DNA of 64,000 nucleotides from Pseudomonadota bacterium (GCA_023391375.1 JAEWBB010000011.1:62001-126000), one strand, 5' to 3'; positions 16,826 through 26,027 are shown, numbered from the stretch's first letter. A program made the numbers and translations. Notes: generated from the sequence alone by a model not told the origin.

Positions 16826-17239
16826 ATGAAAACAGGGAATCCCAGCCGCTGGATGCTCGCTGCGGCACTTGCCGCCTTCACCGCCGCAGGCGGTCACGCA
16901 CTGACGACGCAGGCCGCCGCGCCGCCACCCGGGCCGAAGAATTTGCAAGTCCTGCCGAGGGACATGAATCGCGGCCAGCTGATCGGCGTGATGAAGGGCT
17001 TTACGGTCGCGTTGGGCGTTAAGTGCACCCACTGTCACGTCGAGACGAACGGCAAGCTCGATCCGGCATCCGATGCGAAAAAGGAAAAGGAAACGGCGCG
17101 GGCGATGATCCGGATGGTCCACGCGCTCAACATGGAAACCTTCAAGGTCGCCGACATGAAGGATGCCAAGGTGACCTGCTTCACCTGCCATCGCGGCGCG
17201 GTGAAGCCGCAGACCAAGCCCGACGCGCCCGCAACCTAG
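16826..17239 (+). CDS. Exported diheme c-type cytochrome, reaction-centre cytochrome-like
   Basis: A 137-residue protein with a signal peptide (SRWMLAAALAAFTAAGGHA) and two heme c attachment sites, CTHCH and CFTCH. Together with the preceding helix (LPRDMNRGQLIGVMKGFTVALGVK) these resemble half of the tetraheme cytochrome subunit of photosynthetic reaction centres. In non-phototrophs such small proteins are periplasmic electron carriers. The ATG at 16826 is chosen for the signal peptide; an ATG at 16769 would add 19 basic residues. Confidence 0.82.
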   Translation: MKTGNPSRWMLAAALAAFTAAGGHALTTQAAAPPPGPKNLQVLPRDMNRGQLIGVMKGFTVALGVKCTHCHVETNGKLDPASDAKKEKETARAMIRMVHALNMETFKVADMKDAKVTCFTCHRGAVKPQTKPDAPAT

Positions 17240-17306
17240 GGCCGCCTATTTCCAGCATTGGTATCTCGTCCGTGCCGATGCTAGGCGGCGGGCCAAGGAG
17301 ACATTC

Positions 17307-18461
17307 ATGAGCAACCTGCCCGGCCTCGACTTCCAGCTCGGCGAGATGGCCGACGCCATCCGCGACAGCGCCGAGCGCTTCTCGCGCGACAAGATTGCGC
17401 CGATCGCGGCGGAGATCGATGAAAAGGACGAATTCCCGATTCAGTTGTGGCCGCAGATGGGTGAGCTGGGCCTCCACGGCATCACGGTCGAGGAAGAGTT
17501 CGGCGGACTTGGCCTCGGCTACCTCGAACATGTTGTGGCGCAGGAAGAAATCGCCCGCGCGTCGGCGTCGGTCGGCCTGAGCTACGGCGCGCACTCCAAC
17601 CTGTGCGTCAACCAAATCCGCCGCTGGGCCAACCCGGAGCAGAAGGCGAAGTATCTCCCCAAGCTGATCAGTGGTGAGCATGTCGGCGCGCTGGCGATGA
17701 GCGAGGCGGGGGCGGGGTCTGACGTCGTGTCGATGAAGCTTCGCGCCGACAAGGTCGACGGCGGCTACCGCCTCAACGGTACCAAGTTCTGGATCACCAA
17801 CGGTGCCTATGCCGAGACGCTGGTCGTCTACGCCAAGACCGGCGACGGCTCGCGCGGCATCACGACGTTCATTATCGAAAAGGGCATGCCCGGCTTCTCG
17901 ATCGGGCAGAAGATCGACAAGGTCGGCATGCGCGGCTCGCCGACCAGCGAGCTGGTGTTCAACGACTGCTTCGTCGCGGACGAGCAGGTGATGGGGCCGC
18001 TCAACGGCGGCGTCGGCGTGCTGATGAGCGGGCTCGATTATGAACGCACGGTCCTCGCCGGCATCCAGCTCGGCATCATGCAGGCCTGCCTCGATGTGGT
18101 CCTGCCCTACATCCGCGAACGCAAGCAGTTCGGCAATCCGATCGGCAGCTTCCAACTGATGCAGGCCAAGGTCGCCGACATGTATGTCGCGCTCAATTCG
18201 GCGCGCGCCTATGTCTACACCGTGGCCAAGAATTGCGACGCCGGGAACACCACGCGCTTCGACGCGGCGGGCGCGATCCTGCTGGCGAGCGAAAGCGCGT
18301 TCAGGGTGGCGGGCGAGGCGGTCCAGGCGCTGGGCGGCGCCGGTTATACCAAGGACTGGCCGGTCGAACGCTTCATGCGCGACGCCAAGCTGCTCGACAT
18401 CGGTGCGGGGACCAACGAGATCCGCCGCATGCTGATCGGGCGCGAGCTGGTCGGCGCCTAG
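17307..18461 (+). CDS. ivd: Isovaleryl-CoA dehydrogenase
   Basis: A 384-residue FAD acyl-CoA dehydrogenase of leucine breakdown, oxidising isovaleryl-CoA to 3-methylcrotonyl-CoA and passing electrons to ETF. Typical signatures: AMSEAGAGSDVVSMKLRA, FWITNGAYAETLVVYAKT, VQALGGAGYTKDWPVERFMRD and IGAGTNEIRRMLIGREL. GLDYERTVLAGIQLG contains the catalytic Glu at the position characteristic of isovaleryl-CoA dehydrogenases. Its 3' end overlaps the convergent gtrA-like gene by 4 bases. Confidence 0.93.
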   Translation: MSNLPGLDFQLGEMADAIRDSAERFSRDKIAPIAAEIDEKDEFPIQLWPQMGELGLHGITVEEEFGGLGLGYLEHVVAQEEIARASASVGLSYGAHSNLCVNQIRRWANPEQKAKYLPKLISGEHVGALAMSEAGAGSDVVSMKLRADKVDGGYRLNGTKFWITNGAYAETLVVYAKTGDGSRGITTFIIEKGMPGFSIGQKIDKVGMRGSPTSELVFNDCFVADEQVMGPLNGGVGVLMSGLDYERTVLAGIQLGIMQACLDVVLPYIRERKQFGNPIGSFQLMQAKVADMYVALNSARAYVYTVAKNCDAGNTTRFDAAGAILLASESAFRVAGEAVQALGGAGYTKDWPVERFMRDAKLLDIGAGTNEIRRMLIGRELVGA

Positions 18462-18871
18462 GCCGCCGCGCCGCCGAACACGAAGCGTTTGTCGAGGCGG
18501 TATTTGACGACATAGCCGATCGCGAGGCCGACCGCGCCGCCGATGTATCGGCCGGCCGGTCCGCCGATCACCTTGTCCGCCAGCATTTCGAGACCCCAGA
18601 AAATCGCCGTCGTCGCGATGCCCGTGCCCGTATAAAGCAGGAAGGTGCCGCCCTGATGCGCTGCGCTCTTGGGCACGAAATGGAAAATCCAGCGCCGGTC
18701 GAGCTCGAACTTCACCACCAGTCCAACCAGCGTGCCGGCGGCGAGCGGAGGCAGGATCGACCCGCTGGGTCCCAGGATGCCGGCGACGATCATCTGCGTG
18801 GCGAAATTGGCCGCCGTCGCTACGATGGCGAAGGCCACGTATCGACCTGCGATCTGGGCTGCCGAGATCAC
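18458..18871 (-). CDS. GtrA family membrane protein
   Basis: A 137-residue protein with four transmembrane helices (about 8-30, 38-55, 72-95, 105-125) and the GtrA pattern (KFELDRRWIFH, KYRLDKRFVF). GtrA proteins are proposed flippases for polyprenyl-linked sugars; the mycobacterial Rv3789 member sits beside dprE1/dprE2. Here it is the last gene of the HAD-UbiA/DprE1/DprE2 operon and overlaps the DprE2-like stop by 4 bases, so a role in moving or organising the arabinose donor is likely. Confidence 0.88.
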   Translation of the reverse strand: MISAAQIAGRYVAFAIVATAANFATQMIVAGILGPSGSILPPLAAGTLVGLVVKFELDRRWIFHFVPKSAAHQGGTFLLYTGTGIATTAIFWGLEMLADKVIGGPAGRYIGGAVGLAIGYVVKYRLDKRFVFGGAAA

Positions 18872-19605
18872 AGCTTGGTCTTGTGGAAGATGGGCGCGGG
18901 GACCGACCGGATGACGGTCATGATCAGGCGCCAGATGCCGGGAACGTACAGCGTTCCGTTATGCTTGCCGGTCATGGCGCCGACGATCCGCTTGGCGACC
19001 GCCTCGGGGTCCGCCCACAGCGCGCCGTCGCGGTTCATGCCGTCGGTCATCGGCGTCCGAACGAAGCCCGGTCGAATGTCGATCACCCGGACGTCGGGCG
19101 CGAGGCGATGGCGAAGGCCCTCGATGAAGCGGCTGAGCCCGCCCTTGGCCGCGCCGTAGAGGTAGTTGCTTTGCCGCCCGCGATCGCCGGCGACCGAGGT
19201 GATGGTCGCGAGACAGTCGCCCTTCTGCGCCTTGGCCGCGAGGAGGTCGAGCAGGAGGGCCGGGCTGGTGAAGTTGGTCGTCAGGTGCCGTTCCGCCGCG
19301 CGCGTATCGCGCTCTGCGGTGCGCTGGTCGGGCAGGGTGCCGTAGGCGATCAGGACATGGTTGGCATGACCCATCTTGTCGACCAGCGCGGCGAGGCCTT
19401 TCGTGTCCGACAGGTCGGCCGTCGCCACGTCGACCGACGCGGCCCCGCGCGCCTTGAGGTCGGCCGCGGCGCGGTCGAGCCGCTCGCCATCGCGCGCCGC
19501 CAGCCAGATGTGTGCGCCGCGCGCCGCATAGAGGCGGGCCACGGCCAACCCGATGGCGGAGGTGGCGCCGTAGAGGGCGAAACGGTCGGTGGAATTGGTC
19601 GTCAT
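18868..19605 (-). CDS. SDR oxidoreductase, DprE2-like (decaprenylphosphoryl-2-keto-ribose reductase type)
   Basis: A 245-residue short-chain dehydrogenase. NAD(P)-binding loop is YGATSAIGLAVARLY (residues 13-27); catalytic Ser is in ITSVAGDRG and Tyr/Lys in YLYGAAKGG. The C-terminal hydrophobic stretch (YVPGIWRLIMTVIRSVPAPIF) fits a membrane-associated substrate. In the mycobacterial pathway DprE2 reduces the keto intermediate made by DprE1 to polyprenylphosphoryl arabinose. Assignment rests on the ATGA overlap with a very DprE1-like gene and the surrounding operon; the SDR fold alone would not decide it. Confidence 0.85.
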   Translation of the reverse strand: MTTNSTDRFALYGATSAIGLAVARLYAARGAHIWLAARDGERLDRAAADLKARGAASVDVATADLSDTKGLAALVDKMGHANHVLIAYGTLPDQRTAERDTRAAERHLTTNFTSPALLLDLLAAKAQKGDCLATITSVAGDRGRQSNYLYGAAKGGLSRFIEGLRHRLAPDVRVIDIRPGFVRTPMTDGMNRDGALWADPEAVAKRIVGAMTGKHNGTLYVPGIWRLIMTVIRSVPAPIFHKTKL

Positions 19606-20921
19606 GCGGTCACCCGTCGCCAGAAGTTGGAAGAGAAGCGCGGATCGACCGACTGGCGGAAACGGTCGAAGGCTGGGTAGCCAGTGCCGAAGTCGGCCAT
19701 CCTCATGCGGTCGTCCTTGGCCGGATAGCGGCGGCCACCGGCCTCGCGAACGATCGTGTCGAGCCGCTCGAGTAGCGCAAGGGTAGAGCCGCCGCGATCC
19801 TGGAAATCGACGGCCAGCGTGGTGCCGGCCATCGGGAAGGACAGAAGGCCGGGGCTTTCGAGGTCGCCGAATTCCTTGAGCACGGTGAGCGCCGAGCCTT
19901 CGCCCGAGCGACCGATCTCGGTGAGCAAGGCCCGGGTCGCGTCCGCCGCGATCTCGCGCGGGACCACCGACTGATGTTGGTAGAAGCCGCGCTTCCCGTA
20001 CAGTCGGTTCCAGTGCGACAGGCCGTCGAGCGGGAACAGCACCGGGTCCATCGGCGAACGGGACAGCCGCTCGCTGACCATGCCGAGCTTGCGCCGGTAC
20101 AGCGCGTTGAACGCCTTCACAGGCCAGGTCGACATGGCGATGGTCGGCGCCTCGACCGGAATAGCGGGCCCCGCACCCTTCGGGGGCGGCGGCGCGCCTT
20201 CGACCCACCGCGACACGCTGTGGATTCCGCGACCGATTGCCTTGCCGCGCGCGGTGACGTCGACCCACGCGGCGCGGTACGGACGCTCGGCGTCATCGCT
20301 CGTGGCCGAGAAATACTCGTCCAGGTTCTCGAGCCGTCGGTCGTACGTTTCCATCAACAGGCCAGGCACGCGGACGAGCTTGATCGCCGCCGCGAGCACC
20401 ATGCCGGTCAGGCCCAGCCCGCCAATCGTCGCGCTGAACAATTCGGGCTCGGTATCCGGGCTACAGTGCACCACGCCCCGATCCGATCGAAGCAGGTCGA
20501 ACGACAGGACGTGGCGGCCGAATGTGCCGGCACTTTCATGGTTCTTGCCGTGAACGTCGTTGGCGATCGCGCCGCCTACCGAGACGTTCTTGGTGCCGGG
20601 GACGACGGGGAGTGCCCAATAGCCGCCATCGGACAGCGGCCTGGAGCCCAGGACGGCGATGATCGCGGCAAGGGTAACGCCGGCCTCGCATGTGAGGATG
20701 CCCCGTTCGAGGTCGAGGGCGACAAGGTGGTCGAGCCGACCGCTGGCCAAAAGTGCGCCCTCGTCGTTGAGGCAGCTGTCGCCATAGGACCGGCCCTGTC
20801 CATACGGCAGGAACGGTCCGGTCTCTCCGAGCAACCGGGCCGCTTCGGCGGTCGATGACGGAAAAAGCAATCGTTGTTCGGCGCGGTGGCGGCGGCCCCA
20901 CGAACGGGGCTGTCCTACCAC
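19602..20921 (-). CDS. FAD-dependent oxidoreductase, DprE1-like (polyprenylphosphoryl-ribose 2-oxidase type)
   Basis: A 439-residue FAD flavoprotein. FAD-binding YGQGRSYGDSCLN lies at residues 40-52. The block DVHGKNHESAGTFGRHV (122-138) and the C-terminal KDDR (Lys402) closely follow the mycobacterial DprE1 active site as I remember it. The stretch LSFPMAGTTLAVDF (360-373) aligns with the DprE1 segment that carries the benzothiazinone-target cysteine; here that position is Ala370. The GTG at 20921 is chosen because it overlaps the HAD-UbiA stop as GTGGTAG; the frame is open further upstream only as antisense-like sequence. Confidence 0.88.
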   Translation of the reverse strand: MVGQPRSWGRRHRAEQRLLFPSSTAEAARLLGETGPFLPYGQGRSYGDSCLNDEGALLASGRLDHLVALDLERGILTCEAGVTLAAIIAVLGSRPLSDGGYWALPVVPGTKNVSVGGAIANDVHGKNHESAGTFGRHVLSFDLLRSDRGVVHCSPDTEPELFSATIGGLGLTGMVLAAAIKLVRVPGLLMETYDRRLENLDEYFSATSDDAERPYRAAWVDVTARGKAIGRGIHSVSRWVEGAPPPPKGAGPAIPVEAPTIAMSTWPVKAFNALYRRKLGMVSERLSRSPMDPVLFPLDGLSHWNRLYGKRGFYQHQSVVPREIAADATRALLTEIGRSGEGSALTVLKEFGDLESPGLLSFPMAGTTLAVDFQDRGGSTLALLERLDTIVREAGGRRYPAKDDRMRMADFGTGYPAFDRFRQSVDPRFSSNFWRRVTA

Positions 20922-22381
20922 GCCAGCAACAGCCCCATGACGACAAAAGTGGCGACGAGGTAAGAGGTCTTGTCGCGGATCGCGAACAGTACCGGGTCCT
21001 CGTGCATCTGGTTGCGCAGTGCCAGGCTCCATATCCGCAGCACCCAATATCCGAGCGCCACCGGAATGACGCCCAGCCAGCCCGGATCGGTGAACAGGGA
21101 GCGGTCGAACTCGCCGCCGCCGATGTAGATCAGGAACACGACGATCGACGACAGCGCGCAGCCGGTACCGGCCGCCACGACCAGCGGTAGGTCGACCGGC
21201 GCATAGCCGCGGCCGGGGACGATGCCGCTGTCCTGGGGGCGGCCGATCAGTTCGGCGTGGCGCTTAACGAACGCCAGGCTGGTGAAGAAAAACATCGAGA
21301 AGGCGAATAGCCAGAACGGCGGGTTCGACCGCAGGATGGCGGCACCCACCGCGATCCGTACGGTGAACAGGGCGCCGAGCGTAATCGTATCGAGCAGCGC
21401 GATGCGTTTGACCGCGAACGAATAGGCCAAGGAGCCGACGAGGTAGGCAACGACCAGCGCGCCACTCAGCGGGGGCAGGAGCCACGCAAACGCAAGACCG
21501 ATCGCCAGCAGGACGATTGCGGCGAGCACCCCTTGGAGCAGCGGGATCGCGCCGCTGGCGAGCGGGCGATTGCACTTCGAATGGTGCTGCCGGTCACTGT
21601 CGAGGTCGAACAGATCGTTGACGAGGTAGGTGGCCGAAGCGACCGCGCACAACGCCGCGAACCCGGCGAAAAATTCGCCCATCAGCGCGGGCGTCAGCTT
21701 CGGGATCGACATCAGTGCCGGGACGAACACGAGGGCATTTTTCGCCCACTGGTGGACACGCAGGCCGCGCATCCAGGTCTTCAGCCCGCGCCGCGGGGCA
21801 GAAAAAGCGTGATGGACCGGGAGCGCCCTTTCGACCTTCCGGGTGAAACGACTGCTGGGGCTGACGACAATGGCGGCGGCCGATCCGCGCCACACGTGAA
21901 AGTCGGCCGGGGCATTGCCGGCATAGACGAACTCGTCGCCCAGTTTCTCGCGGATGACGGCCAGCTTGGCCTTGCCGGAAAGGTTGCGGCGGCCATCGCT
22001 CCCATGGCCCGATTCGAACAGGGGATAGGCTTCGCACAAACGGTCGACGGTCGACTGGTCGGCGGCGCTGAACAGGGCGATGCGCCGACCCTTGGCGTGT
22101 TCCTGCCTCAGCAAATCGTGGAGCGGGCGGTTCACCGGCAATTTGTCGCAGGTCAACGGCGCGCGCTGGGCAATGAACGCCTTGAACGCGGCCTTGCCGC
22201 GGAACAGCGCGGCAATCACCGCGAAGATCATCCAGGGCTGGCGCAGAAGGAGGAGGGCCACACCTTCGTGAAGCGTGTCGACATGAAGAAATGTCCCGTC
22301 GACGTCGACCGCGATCGGCAGGCCGGCAGGCTCCGGACAGGCTTCGTAAGCGAGAGACGTGGCAGGCATAGGTTGGTTCAT
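20915..22381 (-). CDS. HAD phosphatase-UbiA prenyltransferase fusion (polyprenyl-phosphate phosphoribosyltransferase type)
   Basis: A 488-residue fusion. The N-terminal HAD hydrolase has the nucleophile motif DVDGT (Asp26, Asp28), a Ser in ALFSAADQS, and the closing YAGNAPADFHVW. The C-terminal UbiA domain (from about 200) has many TM helices and the Asp-rich NDLFDLDSDRQHH followed by KCNRPLASG. This form matches enzymes that move phosphoribose to polyprenyl phosphate (mycobacterial Rv3806c), the HAD half plausibly removing the 5-phosphate. The ATG at 22381 heads the operon DprE1-DprE2-GtrA. Confidence 0.87.
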   Translation of the reverse strand: MNQPMPATSLAYEACPEPAGLPIAVDVDGTFLHVDTLHEGVALLLLRQPWMIFAVIAALFRGKAAFKAFIAQRAPLTCDKLPVNRPLHDLLRQEHAKGRRIALFSAADQSTVDRLCEAYPLFESGHGSDGRRNLSGKAKLAVIREKLGDEFVYAGNAPADFHVWRGSAAAIVVSPSSRFTRKVERALPVHHAFSAPRRGLKTWMRGLRVHQWAKNALVFVPALMSIPKLTPALMGEFFAGFAALCAVASATYLVNDLFDLDSDRQHHSKCNRPLASGAIPLLQGVLAAIVLLAIGLAFAWLLPPLSGALVVAYLVGSLAYSFAVKRIALLDTITLGALFTVRIAVGAAILRSNPPFWLFAFSMFFFTSLAFVKRHAELIGRPQDSGIVPGRGYAPVDLPLVVAAGTGCALSSIVVFLIYIGGGEFDRSLFTDPGWLGVIPVALGYWVLRIWSLALRNQMHEDPVLFAIRDKTSYLVATFVVMGLLLAW

Positions 22382-22612
22382 CGCGTTGTTGCTTCCCCCG
22401 AATAGACAACAAGACGTTAACCAAATGCTTAAACCCGGGACGATGTCGATTTCAACCGCGTAAGCTCTTGAGGCAGTGCGACAAAAATAGCCCGGTAAAC
22501 CGGACCCCGCCATGCTCTCCAGGCGCAGATCGCGGCCTCACGAATAGTTTTTTGGCGGTTCGGATGAATTCTTAGTTGTATCCGTGTCGTCGTAGGACGT
22601 GCGGAGGCACGG

Positions 22613-22939
22613 CTAGCTCCCAGAGAAGCGCTCCCATCGCAGGAATTTTACCAATGTCAGGCCGTGAGATTCGCAAAGCGAGGCGATCGCTTCGACGCTC
22701 GGGCTGTCTCCGGCAGGATCTGAATTTCTCCGTTGTGCGATGAAGTAGCCTGTCGCGCCTTGAGCACTTTTCTCGGCGATGTTGCGGTCCCAATCGTCGG
22801 TCGCTGTAAGTTCAAGATTACCGAGATAACGCAGTTCGTCGTCGCAGAATATGAGAGCAGTTCCAGCGGGAAGAGTCTGTTCCAGCCTGGATATCTTATC
22901 TCTGAGATCCGTCCGCCGCCGATCGAGCGCCTTTGTCAT
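22613..22939 (-). CDS. Hypothetical protein
   Basis: A 108-residue soluble protein with a charged helical start (KALDRRRTDLRDKISRLEQTL) and a mixed alpha/beta body ending LTLVKFLRWERFSGS. No signal peptide or known motif. It is the first gene after the arabinose-donor operon, where the sequence becomes less GC-rich. The ribosome site is weak. No function recognised. Confidence 0.55.
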   Translation of the reverse strand: MTKALDRRRTDLRDKISRLEQTLPAGTALIFCDDELRYLGNLELTATDDWDRNIAEKSAQGATGYFIAQRRNSDPAGDSPSVEAIASLCESHGLTLVKFLRWERFSGS

Positions 22940-23066
22940 GAGTGAACTTTATCCACTCTCCGGGCAGTGCCAAGCCTAAATCCTTCTGCATTTGCGTGCA
23001 GGCAGCGCGGCTGGAAACAGGCAATGGAGGGCATCAATCCTTTCGAGTTCTCCTAACCGAGAGCCG

Positions 23067-23279
23067 TCATTGGAAGTCCATTATCCGGAACTGAACCGTC
23101 TGGCCGGTGGGAAGGGTCTCGGTCCAAGAGTGCGTGCCGCGGTCCGCGCTCCGCTTCCAACTCGCTTCGTCAGCCACCGCCGCCCGCTCAATACGAGCAG
23201 TCACTTCGGCAACGATTGCCTGTGAACGAGAGATATTCGGCTCATCTTTGTGAGCCAGCAATAATAGAGCGCCAATCAT
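23067..23279 (-). CDS. Small hypothetical protein
   Basis: Reads as 70 residues from an ATG at 23279 preceded by GAGAG; a longer version starting at 23462 is possible but its first 60 residues look like non-coding sequence. The body is mostly helical (SRSQAIVAEVTARIERAAVADEASWK in two parts) and ends GQTVQFRIMDFQ. Divergent from the winged-helix gene at 23519. No function recognised. Confidence 0.4.
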   Translation of the reverse strand: MIGALLLLAHKDEPNISRSQAIVAEVTARIERAAVADEASWKRSADRGTHSWTETLPTGQTVQFRIMDFQ

Positions 23280-23518
23280 TCTCTCGAAATGCGTGAGGGG
23301 CGTGAAGAGTGGCCTGATAAACCTCCCACATCGGACGAAATAACGACCCGGACGTCCCTGCGATCTTGCTGGGATTTCAGACCCAGCGAAACCCGATACG
23401 TCTGAAATGGAAAGAGTTTGCACCGTTTCGGACCAAATGCTGAAATTCTGTTCACATCCCACGTGTGAATATCGCCGGATCGAAGGGATACCTTCGAAGC
23501 GATGCGTGGAGATCAGAA

Positions 23519-23977
23519 ATGTTCGAAGTCCCGGTTAGCGGCTATCCCGTCGAGGCGGAGGAGGCGTCAACTCTCACGCGGGAGTTGTTACAAGCAAACG
23601 ATGCCGATTTCCGTCTTGTCCAAGATAACGCTGAAGCCAATCTCGAACTGGTCAAAAAGCTTCGCAAGGTCCGGGAAAACCGCGATACCTTTCTTGGCGC
23701 AGGTCTGTTCTTCGACCCCGCATGGGATATCCTCCTGACGCTGTATGTGAGCAAGGTTCAGCAGATCCGACTGAAGCGCGGCAGCGTCATCGAGGAAAGC
23801 GGTGTGCCCGCGACCACAGTCTTTCGCTGGATCAATGTTCTCAGCGAGCGGGGTTTTATCGTTACGACAAACAACCCCACCGACGCACGCTCTTCTCTCG
23901 TCGAGCTCACCGACCTTGCAGCGGCAAAAATGACAAGATATCTGAATTACTTCTGTTCAGAACTGAGTGAAATTTGA
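23519..23977 (+). CDS. Winged-helix (MarR-like) DNA-binding protein
   Basis: A 152-residue protein. The C-terminal winged helix (about 62-145) has FFDPAWDILLTLYV, a helix-turn-helix in SVIEESGVPATTVFRWINVLSERGFI, and a wing with DARSSLVELTD. It resembles the protein at 26971-27411, which carries the same DPAWDILL core. The ATG at 23519 is chosen because GGAG sits 7 bases upstream. It directly precedes the GGDEF-EAL gene (60-base gap), so it probably regulates or is co-expressed with it. Ligand unknown. Confidence 0.75.
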   Translation: MFEVPVSGYPVEAEEASTLTRELLQANDADFRLVQDNAEANLELVKKLRKVRENRDTFLGAGLFFDPAWDILLTLYVSKVQQIRLKRGSVIEESGVPATTVFRWINVLSERGFIVTTNNPTDARSSLVELTDLAAAKMTRYLNYFCSELSEI

Positions 23978-24038
23978 AGCGACTGTCTGTAATACGTCGC
24001 ACCGATCCCTTGCGGCGTTACCCGGAGTGAGTGGGCCG

Positions 24039-26027
24039 ATGAACCTCAGGAAGGCACTTCGCAGAGCGGCGCGCAGCGATTTCAAGTTGGTGCGCGACGA
24101 GTGTGGTGATCTGGAATTCAGCGTCCGTATGCTGGCGGGGCGCTTGACGCCTCTTTACCTCTTCGTTCTCGGCATGGTTGTTTTGTGCGTTGCTCATTTT
24201 CGCGACACAGCTCCGGCGGTGGCGGTCTATGGACCGAGCGCGGTTCTATCGATCGCCGTTGTGTTGCGATTGAACCGCTGGACGAAACTTGCGGGAGCGA
24301 ATCCGCAGAAGCGCGATGCGTTGACATCCATCAGGGGCCTCCATCGAGCAGGACCGGCAATCGGTTTGATTTTTACCAGCTGGATGATGGTCCTCTATTA
24401 TTTCGCGCCAAGACCCGATCAGGGCCTGATCCATCTCCTTACCGCGGCCACGGGCATTATTTCCGTCCTTTGCCTCGGCGCCACTCCGTTCGCGGCCGTG
24501 CTAGTGGCCTTCTCGGTCCTGGTGCCGTCGAGCATCGTCTATCTCACGTTCAATCATCCGAACGGCAACCTAGTCGCCGTAATCCAGGCGGCTATTTTCG
24601 CCGCCGTTCTCAGGATCGTTTTTCTCTATCAGGCCGATCTCGTGATGTTGGCCAAATCGCGCCGAGCGATCTCGCTACGTGAGCGAGCCGCCCGCGCTCA
24701 CGCGGACATAGAAACCAAACTTGCCTCGACCGATGCCTTGACTGGATTGAGAAATCGCCGCTCGTTTCTGGAGGCGCTCGCACGCAAGATCCAGAAATAT
24801 CCGAATGACCATATCGGTCTGGCCATTTTGGATTTGGACGGTTTCAAGGACATCAATGACAGTCTCGGCCATGTCGCCGGTGACAAGCTGCTTCAAGTTC
24901 TTTCGAAGCGTCTTGTCCATCATTACCCTGGGCAAATCATAGGGCGATTGGGGGGCGATGAATTCGCCATTCTCTTCACGACCAACCTGCCAGGCGGGCT
25001 CCCCGATCGGCACGTCCTAGAAGGGATCGTAGAAGTACTCCGTGTGCCTATTCATTTTGAGGGTCTGACCTTCGGCGTTGGCGCTTCGCTCGGATATGTC
25101 GAGGACTTCGGCGGTGCGCTGAACGTGAAAGACTTCCTCGAACGAGCCGACCACGCGATGTACACCGCGAAGGAAAAACCGGGCGTCTCCGTCGTCATTT
25201 ACGGTCAGGATCATGACCGTCAGCTTCGGAACCGTCAGCAACTCATCACGGCCATCAGTCAGCCGGGTTTCGAGAAGTTTCTCTCGCTTCAGTATCAGCC
25301 GATTGTCGACGTACGCTCCAGCGGTGTCGTCGGCGTTGAGGCGCTTACCCGGTGGAAGTCGCCCGGTCTGGAACAGGTCTCGACACTGGAGTTTATCCGG
25401 CTTGCTGAGAGCAGTGGGCAGATGACCCACATTACACGGACGATCGCGGCGAAAGCTGCTAGGGAATGTCCTGTCTGGGAGCACGGCGGATCGCTCTTCA
25501 TCAACATCTCGGGCCATGACTTGATGCGGCCGGGTAGTCTTGAAGTCCTGGCCGACATTGTAACAGCAGCCGGCGCTCCGCCGGAGAACATCACCTTTGA
25601 GGTCACCGAGACGGCTATCGTCAATCTCGACTGCGCCGTGCACATCTTGGGGCAATTCAGGGAGAAGGGGTTCCGCTTCGCACTGGATGACTTTGGTGCC
25701 GGCCTTTCAAGCCTAAGCCGCGTTCATCGCCTTCCAATCAACGTCCTGAAAATCGATGGCGGCTTTGTCGAGAGTATCGTCGACGATCCAAAATGCCGAG
25801 CCGCGATTGGAACGGTTCTCGAACTCGCCCGGCAGATGCAGATCGATTGCGTCATTGAGGGCATCGAGACCTCTCAGCAAGCGCTCCACGCTTCTCGGCT
25901 GGGCGGACGGCTGATGCAGGGCTACCTCTTCGGACGTCCTGATACGGCTGAAAATGCGATGAGCCTGTTTGAGAATGAAATCCTCTCGACGCCCGCCCTC
26001 CCGTTCGGTCAGTTCGACGCGGCCTGA
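24039..26027 (+). CDS. Membrane GGDEF-EAL protein (c-di-GMP turnover)
   Basis: A 662-residue protein. An N-terminal membrane block of about six helices (35-205) is followed by a GGDEF domain (220-385) with intact GGDEF at 305-309, and then an EAL domain (400-650). The EAL part keeps EALTRW (434-439), the Asn in NISGHD, Glu in EVTETA, ALDDFGAG and the lysine in INVLKIDGGF, so phosphodiesterase activity is plausible. The RxxD inhibitory site before GGDEF is absent. It sits with a winged-helix protein, a FixJ-type regulator and a membrane kinase. The start at 24039 avoids overlap with the previous gene; a GTG at 23967 is possible. Confidence 0.92.
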   Translation: MNLRKALRRAARSDFKLVRDECGDLEFSVRMLAGRLTPLYLFVLGMVVLCVAHFRDTAPAVAVYGPSAVLSIAVVLRLNRWTKLAGANPQKRDALTSIRGLHRAGPAIGLIFTSWMMVLYYFAPRPDQGLIHLLTAATGIISVLCLGATPFAAVLVAFSVLVPSSIVYLTFNHPNGNLVAVIQAAIFAAVLRIVFLYQADLVMLAKSRRAISLRERAARAHADIETKLASTDALTGLRNRRSFLEALARKIQKYPNDHIGLAILDLDGFKDINDSLGHVAGDKLLQVLSKRLVHHYPGQIIGRLGGDEFAILFTTNLPGGLPDRHVLEGIVEVLRVPIHFEGLTFGVGASLGYVEDFGGALNVKDFLERADHAMYTAKEKPGVSVVIYGQDHDRQLRNRQQLITAISQPGFEKFLSLQYQPIVDVRSSGVVGVEALTRWKSPGLEQVSTLEFIRLAESSGQMTHITRTIAAKAARECPVWEHGGSLFINISGHDLMRPGSLEVLADIVTAAGAPPENITFEVTETAIVNLDCAVHILGQFREKGFRFALDDFGAGLSSLSRVHRLPINVLKIDGGFVESIVDDPKCRAAIGTVLELARQMQIDCVIEGIETSQQALHASRLGGRLMQGYLFGRPDTAENAMSLFENEILSTPALPFGQFDAA

